Assembly (NCBI GenBank): GCA_001604065.1
Contig: LVAO01000003.1
Location: 1-64,000 of the forward strand
Source: Clostridiales bacterium Firm_09
GTDB lineage: Bacteria > Bacillota > Clostridia > Christensenellales > DTU072
Reading direction: 5' to 3'
Length of the DNA stretch: 64,000 nucleotides
How positions within the stretch are numbered: the stretch's first letter is position 1; the number at the start of each line of letters is the position of its first letter. Below are positions 1 to 8,727 of the stretch, in pieces. The notes beneath the pieces were generated by a model, which made no database searches, was not told where the DNA came from, and saw only the letters and a list, made by a program, of their open reading frames with translations. The translations under genes and the position numbers were made by a program.

Positions 1-25
1 GTCTGTTTGCCGGAGGGGCATTTTC

Positions 26-54
26 TTGATATGACGTTTTGTTTGTGGTATAAT
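26..54 (+). promoter_or_regulatory. sigma-A promoter of rocD
   Basis: TTGATA (26-31) and TATAAT (49-54) are separated by exactly 17 bp. TG at 46-47 makes an extended -10. The rocD ribosome site follows about 20 nt later. Confidence 0.75.
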
Positions 55-82
55 AAGAAAAAATTACATGAAGAAGGTTATC

Positions 83-1276
83 ATGCTGACGTCAAAAGAG
101 ATTATCGCAAAAACAGAAAAATATGGAACCAATAATTATCATCCCAAAGAGGTTGTGATCGTGTCAGGCCGCGGCGCGGTTGTCAAAAACCCGGAAGGCA
201 AAGAGTATTTTGATATGCTCAGCGCATATTCTGCCCTCAATTTCGGTCATTGCCACCCCGAACTGGTGCGGGCAGCAAAAGAGCAGTTGGATAAGCTGAC
301 CCTTACTTCACGCGCCTTCCATAATGAAGTTCTGTGCGATTTTTGTGAGAAACTGAGCGCACTGACAGGCAAAGAAAAAATTCTTCCCATGAATTCGGGC
401 GCAGAAGCAGTCGAAACAGCCTTAAAAACCGCGCGCCGTTGGGGGAATTATGTCAAAGGAGTCCCGAACGGCAGACAAGAGATTATCGTTTGCGCCAACA
501 ACTTTCATGGACGGACCATCACGATTGTCAGCATGAGCACAGATGACTCGGCAAAGCGCGGATTTGGTCCTTATACACCCGGCTTCAGAACCATACCTTA
601 CGGTGATGCCGATGCGCTTGAAAAGGCCATCACGCCGGATACCGTTGCGTTTCTTGTCGAACCGATTCAGGGCGAGGCGGGTATTATTGTGCCTCCCGCG
701 GGATATCTGAAAAAAGTGCGCGAAATTTGTTCAAGGCACAACATTCTGATGATTGCAGACGAAGTGCAGACAGGTTTTGCACGTACAGGCAAAATGTTCG
801 CCTGCATGCACGAAAATGTTGTCCCGGATATCTATGTGATGGGCAAAGCGCTGGGCGGGGGCATTCTTCCGGTTTCGGCGATTGCGGCAGATGCGGATAT
901 CCTGAATGTCTTTGAACCAGGCTCCCATGGTTCGACCTTCGGCGGCAATCCGTTTGCATGCGCCGTAGGTCTTAAAGCAATGGAAATTCTGGTCCGGGAC
1001 AATTATCCTGCGATGGCAGAAGAAAAAGGCAATTATTTCATCACAAAGCTCAGACAAATAAAAAATCCCGAGATTGTGGAGATTCGCGGCAAAGGATTGC
1101 TGATCGGCGTCGAATTTTCTTGTTCCGCCGCAGGATATGTCAAAAAGCTTATTGAAAACGGTGTTCTGGCCAAAGAAACACACGAAAAGACCATACGCTT
1201 TGCCCCTCCTGTCATCATCAGCTATGAACAGATGGACCAGGCGCTTGCAATCATAACGGATTCTCTCACCAAATAA
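83..1276 (+). CDS. rocD: Ornithine aminotransferase (ornithine--oxo-acid transaminase)
   Basis: PLP enzyme of aminotransferase class III. It moves the delta-amino group of ornithine to 2-oxoglutarate and links arginine/ornithine to proline and glutamate. The sequence shows the N-terminal TNNYHP motif, the substrate and cofactor region with LPMNSGAEAVETA, the PLP-binding aspartate in IADEVQTG, and the Schiff-base lysine in GKALGGG. I place the start at the second ATG (397 aa). AAGAAGG (71-77) sits 5 nt before it and would lie inside the gene if the ATG at 68 were used. The length fits the RocD family (about 400 aa). The gene stands alone behind its own promoter, and queH follows 58 nt downstream. 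Confidence 0.93.
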   Translation: MLTSKEIIAKTEKYGTNNYHPKEVVIVSGRGAVVKNPEGKEYFDMLSAYSALNFGHCHPELVRAAKEQLDKLTLTSRAFHNEVLCDFCEKLSALTGKEKILPMNSGAEAVETALKTARRWGNYVKGVPNGRQEIIVCANNFHGRTITIVSMSTDDSAKRGFGPYTPGFRTIPYGDADALEKAITPDTVAFLVEPIQGEAGIIVPPAGYLKKVREICSRHNILMIADEVQTGFARTGKMFACMHENVVPDIYVMGKALGGGILPVSAIAADADILNVFEPGSHGSTFGGNPFACAVGLKAMEILVRDNYPAMAEEKGNYFITKLRQIKNPEIVEIRGKGLLIGVEFSCSAAGYVKKLIENGVLAKETHEKTIRFAPPVIISYEQMDQALAIITDSLTK

Positions 1277-1334
1277 ATTGTTTCCTTTGCGAACAGAAAG
1301 AACATATCAGATTGAAACGGGTTATTATTTTATT

Positions 1335-1889
1335 ATGAAATTACTTATGCATGCCTGCTGCGCGCCATGCGCTGTCAAATGTGTCGGAACACTGCGGAAG
1401 GAAGGCATCGAACCTTCGATTCTATGGGCCAATCCTAACATCCATCCTTATACAGAGTACGAAAGCCGCAGATCCTGCCTGAAAGATTTTTGCCTAAGAG
1501 AGCAGCTTGATCTCTTTGAAGAAGGTTCTTACGGACTGAGAACCTTTTTGGAAGGCGTATCAAGAACAGAGCCAAGATGCCGCTATTGCTACGATGTCCG
1601 ATTGGATACCACTGCGCGTTATGCAGCGGAGCACGGCTTTGATGCCTTTACGACAACGCTTCTGATCAGTCCTTATCAGAAACATTATCTGATAGCGGCA
1701 ATCGGCGAAGAGAAAGCGGCAAAATACGGCCTGCAGTTTTTGTATCGCGACTTCCGGCCTTTCTTCCGGGAAGGACAAGCTCTGGCAAGAGCTTCCGGGT
1801 TTTATATGCAAAAATATTGTGGATGCATCTTCAGCGAAGAAGAACGCTATCTGGGTACCAAAAAAACAAATAACGGATTCCCAAAATAG
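1335..1889 (+). CDS. queH: Epoxyqueuosine reductase QueH
   Basis: QueH reduces epoxyqueuosine to queuosine in the wobble base of GUN tRNAs and is the cobalamin-independent counterpart of QueG. The 184-aa product has the family's cysteine pattern: HACCAPC near the N-terminus, CRYCYD in the middle and YCGCIFS near the end. These cysteines bind the iron-sulfur cluster and the second metal site. The reading frame is open back to a TTG at 1278, but homologous sequence begins at the ATG used here. No Shine-Dalgarno precedes it. A TATTAT hexamer at 1323-1328 ends 6 nt before the ATG, so a leaderless transcript is possible. Confidence 0.88.
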   Translation: MKLLMHACCAPCAVKCVGTLRKEGIEPSILWANPNIHPYTEYESRRSCLKDFCLREQLDLFEEGSYGLRTFLEGVSRTEPRCRYCYDVRLDTTARYAAEHGFDAFTTTLLISPYQKHYLIAAIGEEKAAKYGLQFLYRDFRPFFREGQALARASGFYMQKYCGCIFSEEERYLGTKKTNNGFPK

Positions 1890-1947
1890 AATTCCGACAG
1901 ATATCGTCTGTAAATTATCCGGCATCCGCGCCTGAATTGCAAATCAA

Positions 1948-2586
1948 TTATATTATTCCAAGAGGAATCAGTATTGCCAGCAAAATAACCACCAATCCCC
2001 ATACAGAAAAGAGAAAGATTTTCTGCGTCTTCGGTTTGAGATCCGGCACCTTATAGGCCGCCAGAAAGAACGGGATATAGGTAGTAACAAATACCGGTAT
2101 GGCCCCCCACCATTTATAGACCCATATAAATGCCGGAGTCGATGCCAGAAAGATTTCGACGATGCTGAAAAACGCCGCATTGACAACAGCAAAAAACCAT
2201 CTGTTATTGAAGCACAATATTTTTTTGTCCGGATCTTCGGGCAGAAGTTTATAGGTGGCAATACCTGCGACAGAAAACATCATAGAAAGTTCCCAGCTTA
2301 CGCCGATGAGCAATATCAGCGTCGTGCTTTGTGCAGATACCGTCCAGAGCGCATAACCTGATGCTTTGCAGATGATTGCATTGGCAATTTCGTACAACCA
2401 GTGAACGCCGTAAAGGGACAATCCGGCAACAATGCCCTTATAATTTCTGTTTTTGATTTCTGTGGCATAGATATATACCACCACAGCGAGAATAAAAATG
2501 AATGTCCAATTAAAATTCGTGGTACTTCTGACCGCAAGTTTTGCGGCATCAGCCGCGGCTTTGTTGGCAGGCGAACCGAACAGCAT
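1948..2586 (-). CDS. Polytopic membrane protein of unknown function
   Basis: I do not recognise this family. The 212-aa product has about six hydrophobic segments, beginning with FNWTFIFILAVVVYIY and ending with a C-terminal helix rich in Ile and Leu. A hydrophilic loop of about 12 residues (LPEDPDKK) lies near the middle. There are no conserved catalytic motifs I can name and no signal cleavage site. The start is fixed by AAGGAGG 8 nt upstream of the ATG at 2586; an upstream in-frame start lacks a ribosome site. It converges with queH and no partner gene is next to it. Confidence 0.7.
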   Translation of the reverse strand: MLFGSPANKAAADAAKLAVRSTTNFNWTFIFILAVVVYIYATEIKNRNYKGIVAGLSLYGVHWLYEIANAIICKASGYALWTVSAQSTTLILLIGVSWELSMMFSVAGIATYKLLPEDPDKKILCFNNRWFFAVVNAAFFSIVEIFLASTPAFIWVYKWWGAIPVFVTTYIPFFLAAYKVPDLKPKTQKIFLFSVWGLVVILLAILIPLGII

Positions 2587-2827
2587 ATAAATTTCCTCCT
2601 TTCCGTGTTGCGGCACCAGTATACTCCCTGATTCGCAATCTTGTCAAGCCCGCATGAATCACGCCGGCTTATGCATTTTATTCAAATAATTCATATACGG
2701 ATGCATCACAAAACGAAAATTCTGCCCGACATGGCGGAAAGGTGAAAGGCAATCGAAAACTTTTCAGACGAACCTGCCGGATTGCGAACGATATGCTCCA
2801 ACCAACAGAATGAAAACGCTGGAATTC

Positions 2828-3970
2828 TTAATCGGTCTTTGGTACGGGGTCTTTGTGAACAAAGGCCATGACAAAGAAGGAAAAAACAGCAAAGCCTATG
2901 CCGGAAAATAAATATATATATTGAACATTGAATATATCCATGATGACTCCTCCGGAAAATAGGCAAATTGCCATGACGAGGTTGGCTGCAATGACATAGG
3001 TATAGTTCGCCATCGTAATGTTGCGGGGGCGCACGATGATGGAAATATAACGGTTGCCTAAATAAAGAAGAATGCCGCTGGCTGCTCCCGAAGAAATTAA
3101 TACAAGGAACATGGACCACACCGGTGCGCCGAAGAAATATATGACAGATTGCGCCAGAATCAAAAATGGAACAGACAGATAAAGGTAGCGGAAAGGTACC
3201 TTCATTTTATGCAGTAAAGAAAGCGCTATGATTTCTGCGGTTACTCGGACGAAAGTCGTCACGCCGAACATTGAAGTGCTCATTCCGCGTGATTGCTGAT
3301 AAAGGATATCATAGCTGCAGTTGAGGTTGAGCAGGGCGTTCAGGCCCGTCTGTATAAGAAGAAATACCAGAAATTCTTTATTTCGGAACAACAGCTTAAA
3401 ATCATGATCTTTCTTCTGCGGCTGCGATTTATCGATAATGAGAGGTGCGGAACGCAGAAAAAGCACAAGAAAAAAGAGCATGAATGCCGAAGAAATGATG
3501 GCAATCCAGATGTAATCAAGGATCGGATAAAGGTAACTGCCCAGAAGCATTGCCGCTATGTAACCGGCCGAGCCATATATCCTTATGCCGGAATAATGCT
3601 GATTGTTCTCGACACAATAAACGTACGTCATGGAGTCCAAGGACGAAGAGAGCGGCGCCCTCGCGACAGAATAGACAACCATTATCGCCGCAAGTACAGA
3701 GAATATTTTAATGAAAAGCAGTGAAAATTCCAGCCCGATAATCAAAAAAACAGCTGTCAATATGAGCAGTTTGCGTGATTTTCCATTATCAAACATCAGC
3801 CATAAAGGCAAAGACAGCGCCAATATTATGGGAGCAAAAGAAAGAACCGCACCGACCTGTGTACCACTGAAGCCTTTGTCTTTGAGGTATACTGTCAGCA
3901 GGCTGTAAAAAATGAATTCGCCGAAATATCTGGAAAAATAAATCGTTTTGTACCTTACGATTTCCCGCAT
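2828..3970 (-). CDS. MFS transporter (LacY/nucleoside-symporter-like MFS_1 type)
   Basis: The 380-aa protein has about 12 hydrophobic segments and the MFS signature after helix 2 (FDNGKSRKLL, a variant of the DRxGRRR loop), so it is a single-polypeptide secondary carrier. The N-terminus (YFSRYFGEFIFYSLLTVYLK) and overall shape resemble the MFS_1-like/LacY-type sugar or nucleoside proton symporters, but the substrate cannot be read from the sequence. The ATG at 3970 has no Shine-Dalgarno. A TATAAT (3978-3983, minus strand) ends 7 nt before it, so the mRNA may be leaderless. No neighbouring enzyme suggests a substrate. Confidence 0.75.
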   Translation of the reverse strand: MREIVRYKTIYFSRYFGEFIFYSLLTVYLKDKGFSGTQVGAVLSFAPIILALSLPLWLMFDNGKSRKLLILTAVFLIIGLEFSLLFIKIFSVLAAIMVVYSVARAPLSSSLDSMTYVYCVENNQHYSGIRIYGSAGYIAAMLLGSYLYPILDYIWIAIISSAFMLFFLVLFLRSAPLIIDKSQPQKKDHDFKLLFRNKEFLVFLLIQTGLNALLNLNCSYDILYQQSRGMSTSMFGVTTFVRVTAEIIALSLLHKMKVPFRYLYLSVPFLILAQSVIYFFGAPVWSMFLVLISSGAASGILLYLGNRYISIIVRPRNITMANYTYVIAANLVMAICLFSGGVIMDIFNVQYIYLFSGIGFAVFSFFVMAFVHKDPVPKTD

Positions 3971-4137
3971 GCTCAAAATTATAGGGTTTCACGAGTTGCG
4001 AAAGCAATAAAAAAACAACGATTCAAAAAACTATTTACGATTAATTTTCTATAAGTATTTTTTTGTTTGTTTTTGCGCGAAATCGACAAAAAAATATATA
4101 AAATTTGCCACTAAAACGCAAAAAGGTATTGCTTTTA

Positions 4138-4166
4138 TTGAAAATATATGGTAACTTATTTACATA
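4138..4166 (+). promoter_or_regulatory. Probable promoter of the 4198/4447 gene pair
   Basis: TTGAAA (4138-4143), 17-bp spacer, TACATA (4161-4166), in a very AT-rich 220-bp divergent intergenic region. The leader is about 25 nt and ends in a strong AAGGAGG. Confidence 0.5.
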
Positions 4167-4197
4167 ACGAATTCTTCGTAATTAAGGAGGTCAAAGT

Positions 4198-4410
4198 ATG
4201 TCCAAAAAGAATCCAGTACAACCTGTTTATGATCCGCAACCGCAGGTAAGAAGACCCAGCGTGTCTTTCAGAGTCATGAACAACTGTGCGCCCGTACCCG
4301 TGGCAAGACCAGCCGATTTTATTCAACTCACTCCGATTGTCCAGCCGTTGCCCATTGTCCCCTACAGCACCCAGCTGCAGCCCCTGGCTCAGTTTGACGA
4401 AGAAGAATAA
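4198..4410 (+). CDS. Small proline-rich protein, unknown function
   Basis: A 70-aa product preceded by a very strong Shine-Dalgarno (AAGGAGG, 7 nt spacing), so translation is well supported. It is rich in Pro, Val and Gln, has no membrane segment or signal peptide, and ends in an acidic tail (DEEE). The middle carries repeated PVP/PIV/PLP steps, which suggests an extended, disordered chain. The next gene starts 36 nt downstream in the same direction, and the pair ends at a shared terminator, so they are probably co-transcribed. I recognise no family and assign no function. Confidence 0.65.
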   Translation: MSKKNPVQPVYDPQPQVRRPSVSFRVMNNCAPVPVARPADFIQLTPIVQPLPIVPYSTQLQPLAQFDEEE

Positions 4411-4446
4411 AAATCCTTCCGATTATAAAATGTGAGGTGAATTTAT

Positions 4447-5070
4447 ATGGCAAATTATCCCAAAACCAATCTTATGACCAAAGACGAAGTGGTCACTCCA
4501 TATAAGCAGGCATACCGTTATGCTTTTACAGAAAGATTTGATCATGTGACAGGACCCAATGAACCTGCATTCGCCCTTGGCGACGGAATAGAAGCCGTCG
4601 GCACCAAGAAAGGAGAAAGCAAACCCGCCCTTGTCAAAGCCGGATTCAAAAAGAATCCTGCGGCGATCGTGATTGCTCTGATATTTGCTCTGTTGGCCAT
4701 TGCATTTGCTGCTCTCAGCTATTTCAAGATGAGCTTCCTTGACAGTCTTGATGTATTCGGCGGCACCATTGCGGACGTTGTTGACAATGCAATTGACCTC
4801 AACTATGCCAGCATCGCTTTGCTTGCTTCCCTTGTCGGCGCTCTTGCTCTTGTTCTGACCGCAATCATCGGCCTTGCCGCAAAAGGCAGAACTCTTTATT
4901 GGATAGCCGGTCTTGTTGCTGTTGTTCTTGCTCTCGCAGCAGGTGCCCTGCAGCTCATTGATGTCGGATTTGATGATATTCTCGGCAGCCTTGGCTATGG
5001 CTATATCGCCCTTGCCGGAGCAGAACTGCTTGCATTTATCTCTGCTTGCTTCGGTAACATCAAAAAATAA
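4447..5070 (+). CDS. Membrane protein with soluble N-terminus, unknown function
   Basis: A 207-aa product. The first ~75 residues are hydrophilic (TKDEVVTPYKQAYRYAFTERF). Four hydrophobic Ala/Leu-rich segments follow at roughly 77-95, 120-140, 148-166 and 178-202. A short Gly/Asp-rich loop lies between the first two. GAGGTG precedes the ATG. It is probably co-transcribed with the proline-rich small protein just upstream and ends at a strong terminator. I do not recognise the family. Confidence 0.65.
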   Translation: MANYPKTNLMTKDEVVTPYKQAYRYAFTERFDHVTGPNEPAFALGDGIEAVGTKKGESKPALVKAGFKKNPAAIVIALIFALLAIAFAALSYFKMSFLDSLDVFGGTIADVVDNAIDLNYASIALLASLVGALALVLTAIIGLAAKGRTLYWIAGLVAVVLALAAGALQLIDVGFDDILGSLGYGYIALAGAELLAFISACFGNIKK

Positions 5071-5088
5071 CCTTTCAGACATTATACC

Positions 5089-5126
5089 GGACTGCCTCAT
5101 AAGAAAATCTGAGGCAGTCCTTTTTT
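5089..5126 (+). terminator. Intrinsic terminator after the 4447 gene
   Basis: An 11-bp perfect stem (GGACTGCCTCA / TGAGGCAGTCC), a 10-nt loop and then six T. It sits 18 nt after the stop codon and just before the end of the convergent symporter gene. Confidence 0.9.
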
Positions 5127-5130
5127 ATCC

Positions 5131-6639
5131 TCAATCGGCTATTTTGATTTTGTCTGATTCGTAGTCCTCTTTGAGTTTTGCTTCCTTGGCTACCTGCAAT
5201 TCTGCAACCTTCTTTTTTGAAAGCGGATACCAGACAAATAAGACAACCGCCATGCCGCCAAACAATACGGCGGGAATAATCGTTGCCATATCGTACATCG
5301 TTGTCAATGTTTTAAGCGATTGGACGGCGCCTTTGGCGGTCTGGTAGTCCATGGCAAGAAGCGCGCCGTTAACGGCAAGTGCGGCGATGACCTGCCCGAG
5401 CTTACGGAAGAACATAAAGAATGCATACGCCGTACCATCTTCGCGGACGCCGGTCTTTACCTCAATATCGTCTATGGCATCTGTTGTCATCGACCATACT
5501 TGAAGGATAATAAACGTCAATCCACAGCCACTCACAAAACACAAGACAAGAAACAGCCACCATAAATCAAGAATTACACTCCGCAAAGCAAACAGAATGA
5601 GATTTGCAATAGCCGCGGCAATCATGCCCGAAGCGCAGATTTCTTTTTTGCCGAATCTGCGCACCATACGAGGTGTGAACAGCATGAAGATCGCCATCGG
5701 AGCATAGGTGCAGAGCATTGCGACAAGGTTCATCCAGTTCTTACTGAAATAATCGTTGAAAAGATACAGATAAAAACTTTGCATAAACATTTGTCCGGCG
5801 AGAAGAAGCATGCTTGCGACACTGATGGCAACAAAGGCGCGGTTTTTGAATAATAAAGAAATGATTTTATAGGTGCTGCTTTTTCGGACTGTCTCAGGCG
5901 CAATCTGAACACGCTCTTTGTTGTATCTGAAAGCGAGCATCAGAAATACAAAGGATATGAGCGACATTGCGGCAACGCCTATAAAGACCGGCCAGAACTG
6001 CATATCCTGGATGACCTGACCGTTGGCGCCGAGGATTGGATTGCCCTGTCCGTCCAGCCTGTTTTTGTAGCTGAAGGAGGCTACCAGAATAACGGGCAGA
6101 CTTCCAAGGCCCGCTCCGATCGATCGATAAACAGAAAGTTTGGTGCGTTCCCGTTCGTCCGTGGTGACCACGCCGGCAAGACTGCCATAGGGAATCTGGA
6201 GCATTGTATAGCACATGCCAAACAGAGTATAAGTACAGGCGGCATAGATTGCAGTGCCTGATTCGTATCCCTCTTCTCCAAACCCCGGCCATTTTACAAA
6301 CATCAATATGGCGGACACTGTCAGCGGCCCTGCGGCGTACAGAAACCAGGGACGATATCTCCCGTACCTGCCGGGTTTCATTCTGTCGCAGATTCTGCCC
6401 ATGATCGGATCATTGACGGCATCCCATATGCGGGCGCAGACCATCATAATCATGATGAACAGCGGACTCAGATGAAATATGTCCGTATAGAATTTCTGCA
6501 GCAGTGACGTCACCAGCCCAAAGACCAGGCAGCATGATACGTCGCCCAGCGCATATCCTATATAATCCTTTGTTGTCAGCCCGCTGGTGCGCGCAATATA
6601 ACTTTTTTCTTTGATTCCGATAGATTGAGATGCCGTCAT
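5131..6639 (-). CDS. GPH-family (glycoside-pentoside-hexuronide) cation symporter
   Basis: A 502-aa carrier of about 12 membrane segments. It shows GPH/MelB hallmarks: DYIGYALGD at the N-terminus, WDAVNDPIMGRICDR after helix 2 and YGRYRPWFL shortly after. It is the last gene of the operon that begins at 14289, 19 nt after the GH31 glycosidase. In E. coli the sulfoquinovose cluster likewise pairs GPH carriers (YihO, YihP) with the GH31 enzyme YihQ, so this is most likely the importer of the glycoside that the neighbour cleaves. The exact substrate is inferred from context only. Shine-Dalgarno AAGGAG precedes the ATG. Confidence 0.85.
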   Translation of the reverse strand: MTASQSIGIKEKSYIARTSGLTTKDYIGYALGDVSCCLVFGLVTSLLQKFYTDIFHLSPLFIMIMMVCARIWDAVNDPIMGRICDRMKPGRYGRYRPWFLYAAGPLTVSAILMFVKWPGFGEEGYESGTAIYAACTYTLFGMCYTMLQIPYGSLAGVVTTDERERTKLSVYRSIGAGLGSLPVILVASFSYKNRLDGQGNPILGANGQVIQDMQFWPVFIGVAAMSLISFVFLMLAFRYNKERVQIAPETVRKSSTYKIISLLFKNRAFVAISVASMLLLAGQMFMQSFYLYLFNDYFSKNWMNLVAMLCTYAPMAIFMLFTPRMVRRFGKKEICASGMIAAAIANLILFALRSVILDLWWLFLVLCFVSGCGLTFIILQVWSMTTDAIDDIEVKTGVREDGTAYAFFMFFRKLGQVIAALAVNGALLAMDYQTAKGAVQSLKTLTTMYDMATIIPAVLFGGMAVVLFVWYPLSKKKVAELQVAKEAKLKEDYESDKIKIAD

Positions 6640-6658
6640 ACCTTGCTCCTTAATTATT

Positions 6659-8659
6659 TTATAGAGAAAAAGATAGGGAATCGAACAGTTCTTTGTATAC
6701 GCTGTTCTTACGATAAAATGCTACCGGCTTGCCCAAAGGAGCATCAACGGTGCAGGTTCCGCCGCCATCATAGCGAGTCCCGTCAAAAAAACGCATCCAT
6801 TCGCCATCCGGCAAAAAAACTTTTCTTTCGAAGGCGCCTTTTTCTATCACCGGGCAAACATAGATTTCAGAACCGAACAGATAAGAATAAAGATCGCGGT
6901 GCTTGCGGTAATCTCCGCTGTCATAAAAATCGGGACGCATGACCGGTATGCCGCGCAAAGCTTTTTGCATGCAATCCCGGATATAAGGCTTAAGAGCAGC
7001 ATGCAGAGCCGAAAGCCGAGTGGTATGGGCAACCACTTCCGCATCATACAACTGCGCATTTGCTTCGGGACGTACACTCTCATGCCCACGCATCAACGGC
7101 GAAAATACGTTCATTTCCATCCAGCGCACAAGCAGTTCCTTATCCCTTTTCAGATTCTTGAAAGTAATATAGCCGCCGATATCGCTATGGACCGCTGCTA
7201 CTCCGCTGAAGCCGAGATTGAACGATGCCGGGATAACACAAGGCAACCCGAAATCCTTGGAAAAGTCGGTGTGCTGATCCCCATTCCACATCATAGTCGT
7301 GTAGCTTTGCGCCGCATTGTAGGCAGAACGGGTAAAGAAGAAGATATCCTTTTTGCGTGGATGGCTTTCGATTGCCTCACGATTGAGCCTTGCCCAGATA
7401 ACCGGCCACTCATTATGCAGCCGTTCGGGATTGCCGCTATGAAGAACACAATCCACAGGCAGATATTCTCCGAAGTCCGCCATATATCCGTCAATGCCCA
7501 GATCAAGCATGTTCCTTTTTATCAGCGTTTCTTTAAGATATGTGCAAGCGGCGGGATTGGTCAGATCCAGCATGCCGGCCCGGAAGGTAGTGGATCTGAT
7601 GGGATAAACAGATCCGTCTTTTCTTCTGATCAAATATCCCTTCTCTTTGCATTCCAAATAAATGCTTCCGTTTTCTACAAGATAAGGATTGATATATGCA
7701 AGAAAATGGATACCTTTTTCTTTGAGTTCGGTTATCTTTTCTTTAAGGTTGTGATACATCGCATCGTCCGCCTGCCAATTCCACAGGACCTGTTTGCCGG
7801 CGACGGTCACCTTGCGTCCGCACCAGTCCTGACACCAGACGCCGCATACCTTCACACCTTGATCCATCATTTCCTGCACTTTGCTTACCGCGGCATCCGT
7901 ACCGCCTTCTAAACCCAAAATGATGCCGTCATAAGCCCAGTCCGGCAGATAGGCACGTACCGGCAGATGCCTCGCCAAGGTTTCGCTTACCTCAGAATAG
8001 CTCCCTTCTTCTGCAAAAAGGAACCCCCGCGGACAAGCTCTATATGTAAAATCATAGTATTCACCCGCGAAATTCTGTTCACCGTAAGCATCGGTATCCA
8101 TTCTGAGTGCCGATGCGCCTTCTTCGCGGGCAAAAACAAACGTGGACATCGGCGCATAGGTTTGGATACCGGCAAAAGATTTTTCTTTGTAAGGAATGAA
8201 TCTGAAAAACGTTTTTTGAAGAATAGGGAACAATGTGATATGCTCCGAAACAAAATTGACAACCTTTTCCCCTTTTAAATCAAGCTGGCGAAACTGTTCT
8301 CCGCCGCCGAAAACGCCCAGCACATCTTTGCCGTAAAATCGCAATTTGATTCCGCCTTGATAACCTTTGAAAATACCTTTCAAATACCCGTCCGTATCCG
8401 TAAGCGTCAGAGTAAGACGTTTATCTCCTCCAAAAAACACCATTATCACGCGGTCCGGCGAATATTCTTCGATTGAAATACCGTTTAACGGCACTGTCTG
8501 TTCTGTACGCGTCCGAATCTTATAATGACCGCGCGACGCCTTATACTTTGCCTTGAATACGAGAGCTTCGGCAAAAGGCTGCTCTTTGCAATGCGTGAAT
8601 ACCGTTCTGTCTTTATATAGCAGTGCGGTTTGCCCGGGGGTCTCAATCAATTTGATCAT
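6659..8659 (-). CDS. GH31 alpha-glycosidase, YihQ (sulfoquinovosidase)-like
   Basis: A 666-aa retaining GH31 enzyme, close in sequence to E. coli YihQ over the whole catalytic barrel. The nucleophile is D395 (ADFGEYLP) and the acid/base is D461 (MWNGDQ). Compared with the E. coli residues that bind the sulfonate of sulfoquinovose, Q288, W304 and Y508 are kept (here Q277, W293, Y497), but R301 is replaced by Q290 in an ungapped stretch (GKQVLW versus GKRLMW). I therefore call it YihQ-like and do not name it a sulfoquinovosidase. No signal peptide is present, so it acts in the cytoplasm on an imported glycoside. GGAGG precedes the ATG. Neighbours are the GPH symporter and an EamA transporter. 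Confidence 0.85.
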   Translation of the reverse strand: MIKLIETPGQTALLYKDRTVFTHCKEQPFAEALVFKAKYKASRGHYKIRTRTEQTVPLNGISIEEYSPDRVIMVFFGGDKRLTLTLTDTDGYLKGIFKGYQGGIKLRFYGKDVLGVFGGGEQFRQLDLKGEKVVNFVSEHITLFPILQKTFFRFIPYKEKSFAGIQTYAPMSTFVFAREEGASALRMDTDAYGEQNFAGEYYDFTYRACPRGFLFAEEGSYSEVSETLARHLPVRAYLPDWAYDGIILGLEGGTDAAVSKVQEMMDQGVKVCGVWCQDWCGRKVTVAGKQVLWNWQADDAMYHNLKEKITELKEKGIHFLAYINPYLVENGSIYLECKEKGYLIRRKDGSVYPIRSTTFRAGMLDLTNPAACTYLKETLIKRNMLDLGIDGYMADFGEYLPVDCVLHSGNPERLHNEWPVIWARLNREAIESHPRKKDIFFFTRSAYNAAQSYTTMMWNGDQHTDFSKDFGLPCVIPASFNLGFSGVAAVHSDIGGYITFKNLKRDKELLVRWMEMNVFSPLMRGHESVRPEANAQLYDAEVVAHTTRLSALHAALKPYIRDCMQKALRGIPVMRPDFYDSGDYRKHRDLYSYLFGSEIYVCPVIEKGAFERKVFLPDGEWMRFFDGTRYDGGGTCTVDAPLGKPVAFYRKNSVYKELFDSLSFSL

Positions 8660-8727
8660 ATTTACCTCCTGTCCTTTCTTTATTGCTGTAGGAAAATTAT
8701 TTCAGACGAAAATAATGCTTGCCCTCC

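Noticed and set aside
6899-7912. A 337-codon plus-strand frame inside the GH31 gene
   Set aside because: It is antisense to a complete glycosidase; low-complexity composition typical of a shadow.
6659-8659. Calling the GH31 gene yihQ (sulfoquinovosidase) outright
   Set aside because: The sulfonate-binding arginine is replaced by glutamine, so the specificity is not supported.
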